Source of the DNA: AG25 sp035518815
GTDB lineage: Bacteria > Gemmatimonadota > Gemmatimonadetes > Gemmatimonadales > GWC2-71-9
DNA length: 64,000 bases
Direction of reading: 5' to 3'
Assembly (NCBI GenBank): GCA_035518815.1
Contig: DATIXG010000095.1
Location: 1-64,000, forward strand
The position numbers and the translations under genes were made by a program. The notes under the pieces were generated by a model. It saw only the letters and a program-made list of their open reading frames with translations, was not told where the DNA came from and searched no databases. Positions within the stretch are counted from its first letter, which is position 1, and every line of letters begins with the position of its first letter. This document shows, piece by piece, positions 7,947-17,657 of this stretch.

Positions 7947-8438
7947 ATGACTTGCACCGAATTTCGGGCTTCCTACACGGAATACCGCGACGGCCTCATT
8001 GCGGAGCCGGGCGAGGAGCGTCGCTTCGACGAACACCTCGCGGGCTGTGCCTCGTGTCGCCGGTACGATGCGACGGTGCGCCGCGCGGTCCTCGCTCTTC
8101 AGGCGGCTGAGACCGTCGAGCCATCGGCCGATTTCCGCCGCCGCCTGGATCGGCGTCTCAAGCGCGAGCGGTTCCTGTCGGGGCCGGCGCTCCCGGCTCG
8201 CATCGGTCTGCTCGCGGCAATGTTTGTCGCCGTCGCCTGCGCGCTCGTTGCGCTGGAGGGGGTGCGGCGGCCGGTGGTCTACCGCGTACCCTCCCTCCCG
8301 CCCGTCCCGTTCCCCAAGCCCGTGGCGCAAGCCGGTCTCCCCTTCGTTTCGTTCCAGGATCCGCGCGCGAGCGTCGTGATCAGCAACCCGAGCCCGTACG
8401 GAACAGCGCTGGTTGAGCCGGCCACGGCTCGACGCTAG
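7947..8438 (+). CDS. Zinc-finger anti-sigma factor, single membrane span
   Basis: A 163-residue protein. The N-terminus carries the anti-sigma zinc motif: C3 and H30-x3-C34-x2-C37. One membrane segment follows at about residues 86-104, then a proline-rich extracytoplasmic tail. It probably holds the ECF sigma factor encoded just upstream at the membrane. The tail has no recognisable sensor domain. The gene is separated from the sigma gene by a strong hairpin, so the two may not be made in equal amounts. Confidence 0.8.
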   Translation: MTCTEFRASYTEYRDGLIAEPGEERRFDEHLAGCASCRRYDATVRRAVLALQAAETVEPSADFRRRLDRRLKRERFLSGPALPARIGLLAAMFVAVACALVALEGVRRPVVYRVPSLPPVPFPKPVAQAGLPFVSFQDPRASVVISNPSPYGTALVEPATARR

Positions 8439-8465
8439 GCGCAGGCGGCGATAACTTCTGCCCGT

Positions 8466-9545
8466 ATGAGCGCTCTTTCGTTCGACGCGCTCCTGCGGAG
8501 TCTCAAGCACGGCGCGGCGGATCCCGTGTACTACCTTCACGGCGACGAGGACGTACTCAAGGAGGAGGCGATCCGGGCGCTCGTCGATCGGGCGGTCGAC
8601 CCTTCCGCGCGCGACTTCAACCTGGATCAGCGCAACGCCGCCTCGCTTGACGCCGAGGCGTTCCACGCGCTTGTGAGTACCCTGCCGATGCTCGCCCCTA
8701 CCCGCGCCGTGATTCTGCGGGGTCTGGACCAGGTCAAGAAGACGTCCACGCTCTACAAGGAGCTGTTGCGCTACGTAGCCGCGCCGAATCCGACGACCGT
8801 GCTGGTGCTGGTGCAGGGAGCGGGTGAGGATCCGGACAGCGCGTTGGCCCGGCATGCAACGTCGGTGACGGTGGAGCGCCTGCCGCCGGAACGGGTCGTG
8901 CGCTGGGTGGCGCATCGCGCGTCGGCACTGGGCCTGAGCATCGAGCCCGGGGCGGTCACCCTGTTGCTCGAAGTGGCAGGGCACGATCTGGGGACGCTGG
9001 CGCAGGAACTCGACAAGCTCGCCGCGGTCGCTGGGGGAGGCGGAGCACCGATGGGCATGGCGCGCCGAGCCGCGACAGAGCGCGACGTGGCGGCGCTCGT
9101 GGGCGTCCGGCACGGCGAGACGCTCGGCGAGCTGGTCCAGGCCGTGCTCGAACTGAAGGCGGCCGGCGCCGCGCGGCTCGTCGAGCCGGTCCTCACGCAG
9201 CCGGGCATGTCCGGCGTGCGTATCGTGACCGCGCTCGGTACCGCGCTGATCGGCACGGCGCTCGCTCGCGCCGAGCTCGACCGCGGCGTGCCGCCATCCC
9301 GGCTCCCCGACGTGGTGTTCCGACATATTCTCGCGGCACGTCCGTTCGGCGTGGGCAACTGGAAGGACGAGGCCGCCCGTTGGGCGCGCTGGGCGTCGCT
9401 GTGGAGCCTCGCGGCGTTGCGGCGCGCCCTGCGGCGCGCGCTCGCCGCCGACCAAGCGCTGAAATCTTCCACGCTGAGGGACGACGGAGCGATTGTGACC
9501 GAGCTGCTGCTCACACTGGCCGTTGCCGCGCGCGAGGCTGCGTGA
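8466..9545 (+). CDS. holA: DNA polymerase III delta subunit
   Basis: Clamp-loader subunit that opens the sliding clamp DnaN; cytosolic, at the replication fork. The 359-residue protein has the family beginning with YYLHGDEDVLKEEAIRAL (about 22-39), the SLPML-like segment STLPMLAPTRAVILRGLDQ, and the C-terminal helical collar domain with LKSSTLRDDGAIVTELLL. Sequence similarity in this family is low, but length and order of motifs agree. Its last four bases overlap the next gene (GTGA). Confidence 0.88.
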   Translation: MSALSFDALLRSLKHGAADPVYYLHGDEDVLKEEAIRALVDRAVDPSARDFNLDQRNAASLDAEAFHALVSTLPMLAPTRAVILRGLDQVKKTSTLYKELLRYVAAPNPTTVLVLVQGAGEDPDSALARHATSVTVERLPPERVVRWVAHRASALGLSIEPGAVTLLLEVAGHDLGTLAQELDKLAAVAGGGGAPMGMARRAATERDVAALVGVRHGETLGELVQAVLELKAAGAARLVEPVLTQPGMSGVRIVTALGTALIGTALARAELDRGVPPSRLPDVVFRHILAARPFGVGNWKDEAARWARWASLWSLAALRRALRRALAADQALKSSTLRDDGAIVTELLLTLAVAAREAA

Positions 9546-10414
9546 GGACCGCCGTCTCACTCACGGCCGGCGCCCTCAGCCTCGCCGCGACCTTGTCTTC
9601 CGGGGCGAGTGCGCAGTTCGTGCCGCGAGCTGATTCCCTTCGCCGCGCGGCGCTCGTCGTCGCCCAGACACGACCTGACTCGGCGCGCGCCATGATGCGC
9701 CGCCTGCTGGCGACGGTGCCGTCCACGGATTCGATCTTCCCCGGGGTGTTGCTCACCGCGAGCCGCGTGGCTTCGGACGCGCCGACGGTCGCGACATACC
9801 TCGAGCGCGTGATCATCGAATACGGCCGGTCCGTCTGGGCCGATTCTGCGTTGCTATTGCTCGCGCAGCTCAATTTCGCCCAGGGAGACCCCGCCGCCAC
9901 GACGCAAGCCGTGGAACGGATGCGGCGCGATTACCCCGATTCGCCGCTGCGCCCGCGCGCGGCGTTCTGGGGGGCCCGCGCGTACTTCGACATGAAGGAC
10001 GACGCACACGGGTGCGCCCTGGTCCAAGATGCGCTCGCCGGTGCCGGGGACGACGTGGAGTTCAAGAATCAGGTCGCCTTCTACGCGACCCGTTGTGCGG
10101 GCGTGCCCTCCCCGCCCCCGCCACCCTCACCCGCACCCTCACCACCTGCCGTCGCCACCGGAACCGACAGCGGCGCCCCGCGCAGCGGGGGAACGTATTC
10201 CGTCCAGGTGCTGGCGGTGAAGAGTGCGCCTCAGGTCGACGACGTCCTGAGCCGACTCAAAGTCATGGGGTTCGACGCGCGGGTGGTGCGTGACACGAGC
10301 GGGCTCTTCAAGGTGCGGGTGGGTCGCTATGCAACCCGGGACGAGGCCCAGCAGGCCCTCGGCCGCCTCAAGACCAAGCTCGGCGGGCAGCCATTCATAG
10401 TGGAAGAGCCGTGA
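9542..10414 (+). CDS. Exported SPOR-domain protein with TPR-like region
   Basis: A 290-residue protein starting at GTG 9542, inside the holA stop. The first 26 residues form a Sec signal peptide ending ASA. A helical, TPR-like region follows (about 30-180), then a proline-rich linker, and a SPOR domain at about 210-285 (YSVQVLAVKSAPQVDDVLSRL and FKVRVGRYATRDEA). SPOR domains bind denuded peptidoglycan at division sites. An open frame further upstream only extends antisense-like sequence inside holA, so I rejected it. It sits between holA and mutS in a tight operon. Confidence 0.8.
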   Translation: MRTAVSLTAGALSLAATLSSGASAQFVPRADSLRRAALVVAQTRPDSARAMMRRLLATVPSTDSIFPGVLLTASRVASDAPTVATYLERVIIEYGRSVWADSALLLLAQLNFAQGDPAATTQAVERMRRDYPDSPLRPRAAFWGARAYFDMKDDAHGCALVQDALAGAGDDVEFKNQVAFYATRCAGVPSPPPPPSPAPSPPAVATGTDSGAPRSGGTYSVQVLAVKSAPQVDDVLSRLKVMGFDARVVRDTSGLFKVRVGRYATRDEAQQALGRLKTKLGGQPFIVEEP

Positions 10415-13017
10415 CGACCAGGGTTGATACCGGCACGCCACTGATGCAGCAGTATCGTGACATCAAGGCGCGGTACCCCGATTCCATCCTGTTCTTCCGG
10501 ATGGGAGACTTCTACGAAATGTTCGAGGACGACGCCCGCCTCGCCGCGCGGGAGCTCGGCCTCATGCTCACCTCGCGCAACAACGGCGGTGCCGCGGAGG
10601 TCCCCCTCGCCGGCGTCCCCGTCAAGGCGGCGACCGAGTACCTGCGCCGGCTGATCGCCCGGGGACATCGCGTGGCAATCTGTGAGCAGACGGAGGACCC
10701 GAAGCTCGCGAAGGGCATCGTCCGGCGCGAGGTGGTGGAAACCGTCACTCCGGGCACCATCCTGGCGGACGAGTGGCTTGAGCGCAATCGCAACAACTTC
10801 ATCGTCGCCGTGAGCCCGGCGAGCGAGCGCGTCGGCCTTGCGGCGCTCGATGCCATCACGGGCGAACTTGTCCTCGAGACCTTCCCGGCAGCGGAGCTCG
10901 AAGCGGCGCTGGCACGCTATGAGCCCGCGGAAATCGTGTTTCCAGACGGGGCCACCTTGGAGCTGCCCGATGGGTGCGCCCGCACGGAGCGCGAGGCTTG
11001 GGAGTTCGACGCCGACCTGGCCAGGGAGGACCTGCTGCGCTCGTTCGCGCTCGCGTCCCTCGATGGGCTGGGCGTCGAGGAGGGGGATCGGGCCGCCCTT
11101 GGCGCCGCGGGCGCGTTGCTGCGGTATGCCCGCGAGCTCAAGCCCGGGGGGCTGCCGCATCTCGCTCGACCACGTCTCGTGCGCCGCGGTGACATTCTTC
11201 CGCTCGACGACATGACGCGCCGCAACCTCGAGCTGGTGGCGCCACTGCGCGCCGGCGCCGAGGGCGGCACGCTGCTGTCGGTGCTCGATCGCACGGTGAC
11301 ACCGCTCGGTGCCCGTCTGCTGCGGCGCGCCCTGCTCGCCCCCCTCGTGGACCCGGCGGCGATCAATGCGCGGCTCGATTGTGTTGCGGTGCTCGCCCAT
11401 GACGCGCGGGGGCGCGACCGCGTCCGCGAAGCACTGGAGGGCGTGCGGGACGTCGAGCGTCTGTCCGGTCGAGCCGCGTTGGGTCGCGCGACGCCGCGGG
11501 AGCTCGGGGCGCTGCGCGATTCCCTGCAGCGGCTGCCCGACGTCCGGGCGGCGTTGGACGGGTTGGAGGCGCGGGCGGCGGCGGCCTTGCTCGAGCAAGC
11601 GGCGGGTTTCGACCTGCTCACCGACGTCGGCGCGGAGCTCGGGCGTGCGCTGGTCGAGCAGCCGCCCGCGCAGCTCGCCGACGGCGACGCGATCCGCGCC
11701 GGGTACGACCCGCAGCTCGACGCGCTCAAGGACGCCCGGGACGGCGGCAAGCAGTACATCGCTTCGTTGCAGGGGCGGGAGCGGGAGCGCACGGGCATTG
11801 CGTCGCTCAAGGTCGGCTTCAACAAGGTCTTCGGCTACTACATCGAAGTGACGCGACCGCATCTCGCGCGCGTGCCCGCGGACTACGAGCGCCGGCAGAC
11901 CGTGTCGGGGGCGGAGCGCTTCGTGACCGCCGAACTGAAGCAGCGGGAGGCCGAGGTGCTGGGCGCGGAAGAGCGCATCGCCGATCGTGAGGCGGAGCTC
12001 GTCGCGCAGCTGCGCGCCTGCGTGGCGGCGGCGAGCACGCGCATGCAGGCGACGGCCCGCGAGCTCGCCTGGCTCGATGTGTGGAGCGCGATCGCCGATC
12101 TCGCGCACCGCGAGAGCTACGTCCGCCCGGAGGTTGACGGCGGGTTCGCGATCGAGCTCGAAGGGAGCCGCCATCCGGTGGTGGAGCGCATGATCGCACG
12201 CGAGGCGTTCATTCCGAACGACGTCCATCTGGACGAGAGCGGCCGGGTGATCGTCCTCACCGGCCCGAACATGGCCGGGAAGTCTACGGTGCTACGCCAG
12301 ATCGGCCTGTGCGTCCTGCTCGCGCAGATGGGCGCCTTCGTGCCGGCGCGTCGGGCTCGGATCGGGGTGGTGGATCGCCTGTTCACCCGCGTGGGCGCTT
12401 CCGATAATCTCGTGCGCGGCCAGTCCACGTTCATGGTGGAGATGAGCGAGACGAGCGCCATCCTGCACGGGGCGAGCGCCCGCAGCCTCGTGCTCCTCGA
12501 CGAGATCGGCCGCGGCACGTCCACCTACGATGGCGTGGCCATCGCCTGGGCGGTGACGGAATACCTCCACAACGTGATCGGGTGCAAAGCGGTGTTCGCG
12601 ACCCACTATCACGAGCTCACCCAGCTGACGGAAGAACTGGCGCATGCGCGCAACTTCAACGTCGCGGTGCGCGAAGTGGGCCAAGAGGTGGTGTTCCTGC
12701 ACCGGCTCGAGCCCGGTGCGGCGGACCGTTCGTACGGGATCCACGTGGGCCGGCTCGCCGGGCTCCCGGCCCCGGTCGTGGCGCGCGCCGCGGAGGTGCT
12801 GCGGCTGCTTGAAGCGGGACATCATGTCGCGCACCAGCCCGCACCGCCCCGGCCCGACGCACAACAACTCGGCTTGTTCGCGCCTGCCCCGCTCCACCCC
12901 CTGGTCACCGAGCTCGCGCAACTCGACCTCGACGCGCTGTCCCCGCTCGATGCCCTGAACCGGCTCGCGACGTGGAAGCGGCAACTCGGGAAGGGAGAGG
13001 GGGACGGGGCGCCGTGA
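10411..13017 (+). CDS. mutS: DNA mismatch repair protein MutS
   Basis: Recognises mismatches and recruits MutL. The 868-residue product is full length for MutS1. The mismatch-binding F-x-E motif is F34-Y35-E36 within GDFYEMF; clamp and lever domains follow; the ATPase has Walker A GPNMAGKST at about 618-626, Walker B LLDEIGRG and the STYDG segment, and the HYHELTQL motif near the end. GTG at 10411 overlaps the preceding stop. MutL is not in the window. Confidence 0.97.
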   Translation: MTTRVDTGTPLMQQYRDIKARYPDSILFFRMGDFYEMFEDDARLAARELGLMLTSRNNGGAAEVPLAGVPVKAATEYLRRLIARGHRVAICEQTEDPKLAKGIVRREVVETVTPGTILADEWLERNRNNFIVAVSPASERVGLAALDAITGELVLETFPAAELEAALARYEPAEIVFPDGATLELPDGCARTEREAWEFDADLAREDLLRSFALASLDGLGVEEGDRAALGAAGALLRYARELKPGGLPHLARPRLVRRGDILPLDDMTRRNLELVAPLRAGAEGGTLLSVLDRTVTPLGARLLRRALLAPLVDPAAINARLDCVAVLAHDARGRDRVREALEGVRDVERLSGRAALGRATPRELGALRDSLQRLPDVRAALDGLEARAAAALLEQAAGFDLLTDVGAELGRALVEQPPAQLADGDAIRAGYDPQLDALKDARDGGKQYIASLQGRERERTGIASLKVGFNKVFGYYIEVTRPHLARVPADYERRQTVSGAERFVTAELKQREAEVLGAEERIADREAELVAQLRACVAAASTRMQATARELAWLDVWSAIADLAHRESYVRPEVDGGFAIELEGSRHPVVERMIAREAFIPNDVHLDESGRVIVLTGPNMAGKSTVLRQIGLCVLLAQMGAFVPARRARIGVVDRLFTRVGASDNLVRGQSTFMVEMSETSAILHGASARSLVLLDEIGRGTSTYDGVAIAWAVTEYLHNVIGCKAVFATHYHELTQLTEELAHARNFNVAVREVGQEVVFLHRLEPGAADRSYGIHVGRLAGLPAPVVARAAEVLRLLEAGHHVAHQPAPPRPDAQQLGLFAPAPLHPLVTELAQLDLDALSPLDALNRLATWKRQLGKGEGDGAP

Positions 13018-13391
13018 GGCACCCATACGCGCGCGAAGCATCGCTCGTCGCGCTCACGGCGATCCTCGCCTGCAGCAGCCCGGGGCCGCGGCCCGACGAG
13101 GCGCCGCGCGCGGTGGCGGGCGGCGACTCGCTGATCCAGTACCCGCCGCGCCTGTTCGACCGGGGAGTGGGAGGCGACGTGATGCTGCGCGTGTTCGTCG
13201 ACTCGACGGGGCACCTGCGGCCGGAGTCGTCGCGCGTCGCCGTGTCGAGCGGCTCGCGGGCGCTCGATTCGGCAGCCTTGAAGGGAGTGGAGCGCCTCCA
13301 CTACACACCGGCGCAGCGCGGCGGCGTGCCCGTGGCCGCGACGTTCCTGCAACCCGTCGAATTCCGGCACCCCAATGCCTCCGCACACTAG
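13014..13391 (+). CDS. TonB C-terminal-domain lipoprotein
   Basis: A small 125-residue protein starting with GTG 13014 on the mutS stop. A signal peptide ends in the lipobox ILAC, so it is a probable lipoprotein. The rest resembles a TonB C-terminal domain: YPPRLFDRGVGGDVMLRVFVD, then LDSAALKGVERLHYTPAQ and a final beta strand. It lacks the membrane helix and proline-rich arm of classic TonB, so it is unlikely to energise receptors alone. It overlaps the next gene by 17 bases. Confidence 0.65.
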   Translation: MRHPYAREASLVALTAILACSSPGPRPDEAPRAVAGGDSLIQYPPRLFDRGVGGDVMLRVFVDSTGHLRPESSRVAVSSGSRALDSAALKGVERLHYTPAQRGGVPVAATFLQPVEFRHPNASAH

Positions 13392-14760
13392 ACCATACCG
13401 CAACATCCTCGAGACGATCGGCTGGACGCCGCTCGTCCGGCTGAACGCCGTCGCGGCCGGGATTCGGACACCCGTGTACGCCAAAGCGGAGTTCTTCAAC
13501 CCCGGCGGGTCGGTGAAGGACCGCATCGGGATCGCCATGATCGAAGCGGCGGAGAAGGACGGCCGGCTCAAGCCGGGTGGCCTGGTCGTGGAAGCCACGT
13601 CGGGGAACACGGGCGTCGGCCTTGCGATCGCCGCCGCGGTGAAGGGCTACCACTGCATTTTCACGATGCCCGACAAGATGTCGCAGGAGAAGGCGCGGCT
13701 GCTCCGCGCGCTGGGCGCCGAGGTCGTCATCACGCCAACGGCGGTGCCGCCGGATCACCCCGAGAATTACCTGATGAAGGGCCGCGCGATCGCGGCGGCG
13801 CATCAAAACGCCGTGTTCGTGGACCAGCACTTCAACCCCGTGAATCCCGAGGTTCACTACAAGACCACCGGGCCCGAGATCTGGGAGCAGACGGAGGGGC
13901 GCATCACGCACTTCGTATGCTCTCCCGGCACCGGGGGCACGGTGAGCGGGGTCGGGAGGTACTTGAAGGAGCAGAATCCCCGGATCCGCATCGTGGCGGG
14001 CGATCCTGTGGGCTCGATCTACCTCCAATACGGCCAGACGCATGAGAAGACCGAGGGCCATCCCTACAAGGTCGAAGGGATCGGCGGCGACAAGCTACCG
14101 AGCTCGCTGCATTGGGACGTGATCGACGAATGGATCGCCGTGACGGACCGGGACGCGATGGCGATGACCCGGCGCCTCGCGCGCGAAGAGGGATTGTTCA
14201 CGGGGGGTTCCACCGGTCTCAACGTCGTCAGCGCGCTCGACGTGGCGCGCCGGGTCAATGACCCCGAGGCACTGATCGTGACGGTGCTAGCCGACACCGG
14301 CGAGCGCTACCTCTCCAAGGTCTACAACGATGAGTGGCTGCGGGAGAACCAGCTGCTCGACTCGGAGCGGGTGACGGCGGGGCGGCTCGTGATCGCGAAG
14401 GAAAACGGGGCGCCGGAGCTGATCCACGTCGCGCCCGAGGCAACGGTGCGGCAGGCGCTCAACCTGATGAGCACATACAACGTGTCCCAGCTCCCGGTGC
14501 TGGACGGCGGAGATGGCGTCGGCGCGGTGGGAGAGCAAGGGCTGATGGCCAAGGCGCTCGAGCGTCCGCAAACGCTCGACCAACCGGTCGGCGAGGTGAT
14601 GGACGCGCCCTTCCCCGTCGTCGACGCCGATCTGCCCGTGGACCGGCTCACCGCGCTGTTGTCACGCGGCACGTCCGCCGTGCTCGTGCGGCGGGGCGGC
14701 ACGATCGCCGGGATCGTCACCCGCTACGACGTGCTGCATCAGATGGCCGGTATCCACTGA
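13375..14760 (+). CDS. Cystathionine beta-synthase / cysteine synthase-type PLP enzyme with CBS pair
   Basis: A 461-residue PLP enzyme of the beta family. The catalytic domain (about 1-320) has TIGWTPLVRLN, the PLP-lysine motif GGSVKDR, the phosphate loop TSGNTG and CSPGTGGTVSGVGRYLKE. The C-terminal 130 residues form two CBS domains (VRQALNLMSTYNVSQLPVLD and LTALLSRGTSAVLV...IVTRYDVL), as in bacterial cystathionine beta-synthase. It makes cystathionine from homocysteine and serine, or cysteine from O-acetylserine; sequence alone does not separate these. The CBS pair suggests adenosyl-ligand control. The ddl gene starts on its stop codon. Confidence 0.9.
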   Translation: MPPHTRPYRNILETIGWTPLVRLNAVAAGIRTPVYAKAEFFNPGGSVKDRIGIAMIEAAEKDGRLKPGGLVVEATSGNTGVGLAIAAAVKGYHCIFTMPDKMSQEKARLLRALGAEVVITPTAVPPDHPENYLMKGRAIAAAHQNAVFVDQHFNPVNPEVHYKTTGPEIWEQTEGRITHFVCSPGTGGTVSGVGRYLKEQNPRIRIVAGDPVGSIYLQYGQTHEKTEGHPYKVEGIGGDKLPSSLHWDVIDEWIAVTDRDAMAMTRRLAREEGLFTGGSTGLNVVSALDVARRVNDPEALIVTVLADTGERYLSKVYNDEWLRENQLLDSERVTAGRLVIAKENGAPELIHVAPEATVRQALNLMSTYNVSQLPVLDGGDGVGAVGEQGLMAKALERPQTLDQPVGEVMDAPFPVVDADLPVDRLTALLSRGTSAVLVRRGGTIAGIVTRYDVLHQMAGIH

Positions 14761-15788
14761 CCCGGATCACCGTCCTCGCCGGGGGCGCCACTCCGGAGCG
14801 CGCCGTGGCGCTCGCCGGCGCCAGTCAGGTCGTCGCAGCTCTGCGGAGCCGCGGGCACTCCGTGCGCGTCGTGGACACGACCCAGGGGCTGCTGTCGGAA
14901 GGGGAGGAGGCGCGGCTGCTCTCAGGGGGCGTTGGGCTCGCGCCGACCGACGTGGCGGGCCTGGTGGAGCGCGAGCGGGCAATGCTCGCTCATGGGCTGG
15001 CCCAGCTCCCGGCGGTGCGGGACGCGGACGTGCTGTTCCTCTCAGTACACGGCGGAACGGGGGAGGGCGGCACCCTTCAGGCCGTACTCGACGTCATCGG
15101 GATTCCCTACACGGGAAGCGGCCCGCTCGGCAGCGCGCTCGCGATGGACAAGGACCTTTCGAAGCGACTGTTCCGGGCCGCGGGCGTGCCCGTCCCGACG
15201 TGGTTCATGGCACCGGTGGCGCCGGCCGACGTGTCGACCACGCTTGGTTGGCCGGTGATCGTGAAGCCGTCGCGCGGCGGGTCCACAGTGGGGCTCACGC
15301 TCGTCAAGAACGCCAAGGGACTCGATGACGCGCTCGCGCTGGCAGGGCGCTTCGACCGCGAAGTGATGGTCGAGGAATTCATTCCGGGACGGGAGCTGAC
15401 GGTCGGGATCTTGGGCGACGTGCCCCTTCCCGTGGGCGAGATCATCCCGAAGCACGAGCTCTTCGATTATGAGTGCAAGTACACGCCCGGGATGTCCGAG
15501 GAGATCTTTCCCGCGCAGCTCGAGACGAGCGTGGCGCGCCAGCTCCAGGAGCTCGCGCTTGCGGCGCATCGCGCGCTCAAACTCGGCGGATACTCGCGGG
15601 TTGACTTCCGTTTGAGCCCCGAAAGCGACATCTTTTGCCTGGAAGCGAACACGCTCCCCGGCATGACGCGGACAAGCCTCCTTCCCCAGGCGGCGCGCGC
15701 GGCAGGGATCGACTTTCCGCAGCTGTGCGAGCGGATCTGCGAGCTGGCCTGGAAGCCCGAGGGGCGGACGCGGGAGACGACGGCGTGA
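14757..15788 (+). CDS. ddl: D-alanine--D-alanine ligase family protein, apparent CTG start
   Basis: ATP-grasp ligase forming D-Ala-D-Ala for peptidoglycan. The 343 residues contain LSVHGGTGEGGTLQAVLD, GSGPLGSALAMDK, PVIVKPSRGGSTVG, EEFIPGRELTVG and the metal site LEANTLPGMT. The family start (M-x-ITVLAGG) is met only if translation begins at CTG 14757, which overlaps the preceding stop as CTGA, like the ATGA, GTGA and TTGA joints nearby. Upstream in-frame codons give no family-like sequence. The next downstream GTG would cut off the conserved first strand. The start is therefore likely but unproven. Confidence 0.88.
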   Translation: MTRITVLAGGATPERAVALAGASQVVAALRSRGHSVRVVDTTQGLLSEGEEARLLSGGVGLAPTDVAGLVERERAMLAHGLAQLPAVRDADVLFLSVHGGTGEGGTLQAVLDVIGIPYTGSGPLGSALAMDKDLSKRLFRAAGVPVPTWFMAPVAPADVSTTLGWPVIVKPSRGGSTVGLTLVKNAKGLDDALALAGRFDREVMVEEFIPGRELTVGILGDVPLPVGEIIPKHELFDYECKYTPGMSEEIFPAQLETSVARQLQELALAAHRALKLGGYSRVDFRLSPESDIFCLEANTLPGMTRTSLLPQAARAAGIDFPQLCERICELAWKPEGRTRETTA

Positions 15789-16621
15789 TGGACCCGCAGC
15801 GCATGTTCGGAATGACCCCCTGGGTGCGACGTCTGCTCGTCGCCAACCTCGTGGTGTTCCTGTGCCAGAAAACGGTCCTCGTGGACCCCCGCTTCCAGGC
15901 ACTGCTGGGCTTCGATCCCCTGTACGCACTGGTCCGGCCCTGGTCATTCGGGACGTACATGTTTCTCCACGCGAGCTTCCTGCATCTCGCGTTCAACATG
16001 CTGGCGCTGTTCATGTTCGGTCCGCCGGTCGAGGAGCGGTTCGGGGGCCGCGCCTTCATTTCGTATTACCTCCTGTGCGGGCTAGGCGGCGCAGCAGCGT
16101 CGTTCCTCCTAGTGCTGCTGCGACCCATGGGGCTCGTGGTCGGCGCATCGGCGGCGGTCTACGGTGTGTTGCTCGCCTTCGCGTGGAACTGGCCCGATCA
16201 GCCGATCTACGTCTTCCCGCTGCCGGGGCCCATCGCCGCGAAATGGTTGGTGACGTTCGCCGTGGGGATCTCGTTCTTGCTGGCGTTGCTCGCGCGCTCC
16301 GACGGGGTCGCGCACCTCGCACACCTCGGCGGATTCGTGACGGGGTTCCTGTATCTGCGCGCATCGGATTGGCGGCTGGCGCGGGCGGAGCGTCACGTCC
16401 GCCGGGCGACGCAGCCGAGCGTGGTGGTGCATTCCGCGCGCGTGGCGGGCGGCGGCGACCAGCTGCGCAAGCGGCGGCCGCCCACGGTGGAGCGGGACAC
16501 GGCGGCAGCGGAAATCGATCGCGTGCTCGACAAGATTTCGGCGCGCGGGATCGACAGTCTCACGCCGGCGGAGCGACGCTTTCTCTCCGACATGAGCCGA
16601 AGGATGCGCGGCCCGACCTGA
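15788..16621 (+). CDS. Rhomboid family intramembrane serine protease
   Basis: A 277-residue membrane protein with six hydrophobic segments. The catalytic Ser is S121 in GASAAVYG, and the catalytic His lies in HLAHLGGF (H176 or H179). The first loop carries WSFGTYMFLHASFLHLAFNM, typical of rhomboids. The tail of about 90 residues is cytosolic and charged, ending in a segment (TPAERRFLSDMSRRMR) seen in many rhomboids of this type. ATG 15788 shares one base with the ddl stop. Substrates are unknown. Confidence 0.88.
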   Translation: MDPQRMFGMTPWVRRLLVANLVVFLCQKTVLVDPRFQALLGFDPLYALVRPWSFGTYMFLHASFLHLAFNMLALFMFGPPVEERFGGRAFISYYLLCGLGGAAASFLLVLLRPMGLVVGASAAVYGVLLAFAWNWPDQPIYVFPLPGPIAAKWLVTFAVGISFLLALLARSDGVAHLAHLGGFVTGFLYLRASDWRLARAERHVRRATQPSVVVHSARVAGGGDQLRKRRPPTVERDTAAAEIDRVLDKISARGIDSLTPAERRFLSDMSRRMRGPT

Positions 16622-16712
16622 CGGGCGTCGCGCCCGCTGTCAAGGACGACCCCGCACGTCGCGCGCTTGTCTCATCCGCGGGGCCTTCCCAAATTGGAGC
16701 GGCCCTCGCTCC

Positions 16713-17657
16713 ATGCTCGTCAACCTCGTGCCGGACTTCCTCGCGGTCCTCGCGGCGCCCGACCCGGCCGCGGCCTACCACGGGTACCTCGACCATCACC
16801 AGCCGATTCTCCGCAGCTACTGGACCAACTACGTCCTCGATCCCGAGTCGCCCCACGCAGCACAGGTGATCGACGACGCGTTGCGGGCCGATCGCACGGA
16901 CCTGCAGCGCGTGCTCGAGGAGATGGACGTGGCGGGGATTGCCGAAGACGCACTGCGCCGCACGCTCGAGGTGCTCGACGCCGATTGTCCGGTGGATCTC
17001 TATCTCACGGTCGGTGTGGGGGCGGCGAACGCCGGAGAGCTGGTGGTAGGCGGCCGCGGGATCGCGTTCGTGTGTCTCGAGCATTTCACCGGACGGGCCA
17101 ATCCCGAGACGCATGGCCTGGGCCTCGCGCCGGAACTCTTGCCTCTGTGGATCGCGCACGAGGTGGCCCATGCCGTGCGCTACACGTCGCCCACGAGCCG
17201 CGCGGACCTGAAGCAGCTGATCGGGGACGCGCGGGGCCACTACAACTACTGGGACACGGGCAGCCGGGCGACGTTGCGGGAGCTCGTGACGAATGAGGGC
17301 GTCGCAGTGGCCGTTTCGCAGATAGTGGCGCCCGGGTTCGAGCCGTGGGTGTATCTCGGCTTCACGCGACGCCAGTATCGCCGCTGCCGCGAGCTGGACA
17401 CGTTCCTGCGCCGCGCAACCGCCGAGGAGCTGGAGCAGCGCGGGCTGGGGTTGCGGCTCAAGTATCTCGCCGGGGGCACGCGGCCGGGGGCTCGTCTGGC
17501 CGGCGGCAAGGTGGTGCCCGAGCGATCAGGCTATTATCTGGGCGCGCGACTGGTCGAGCCCTTCCTCGCCGAGGCGGGAGTGGCGGCCACGGTGCGAGCG
17601 AGCGCGCGGGAGCTCCAGCGGGCCGAAGAGCGTGCGCTCGGCGTACAGTCGGCATGA
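16713..17657 (+). CDS. DUF2268-type zinc metalloprotease
   Basis: A 314-residue protein with a gluzincin motif HEVAH at residues 149-153 (within LPLWIAHEVAHAVRY) and a downstream acidic residue in LRELVTNEGVAVAVS that would be the third zinc ligand, as in DUF2268 predicted Zn-dependent proteases. No signal peptide is evident, so it is probably cytosolic. Substrate is unknown. The downstream 66-residue gene overlaps its stop by four bases. Confidence 0.75.
   Translation: MLVNLVPDFLAVLAAPDPAAAYHGYLDHHQPILRSYWTNYVLDPESPHAAQVIDDALRADRTDLQRVLEEMDVAGIAEDALRRTLEVLDADCPVDLYLTVGVGAANAGELVVGGRGIAFVCLEHFTGRANPETHGLGLAPELLPLWIAHEVAHAVRYTSPTSRADLKQLIGDARGHYNYWDTGSRATLRELVTNEGVAVAVSQIVAPGFEPWVYLGFTRRQYRRCRELDTFLRRATAEELEQRGLGLRLKYLAGGTRPGARLAGGKVVPERSGYYLGARLVEPFLAEAGVAATVRASARELQRAEERALGVQSA

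Noticed and set aside
10327..12228. Very long open frame antisense to mutS (and similar ones opposite grdC, holA and dnaA)
   Set aside because: The GC-rich third codon positions of the true gene suppress stops on the other strand. The antisense products are Arg/His-rich with no recognisable motif.
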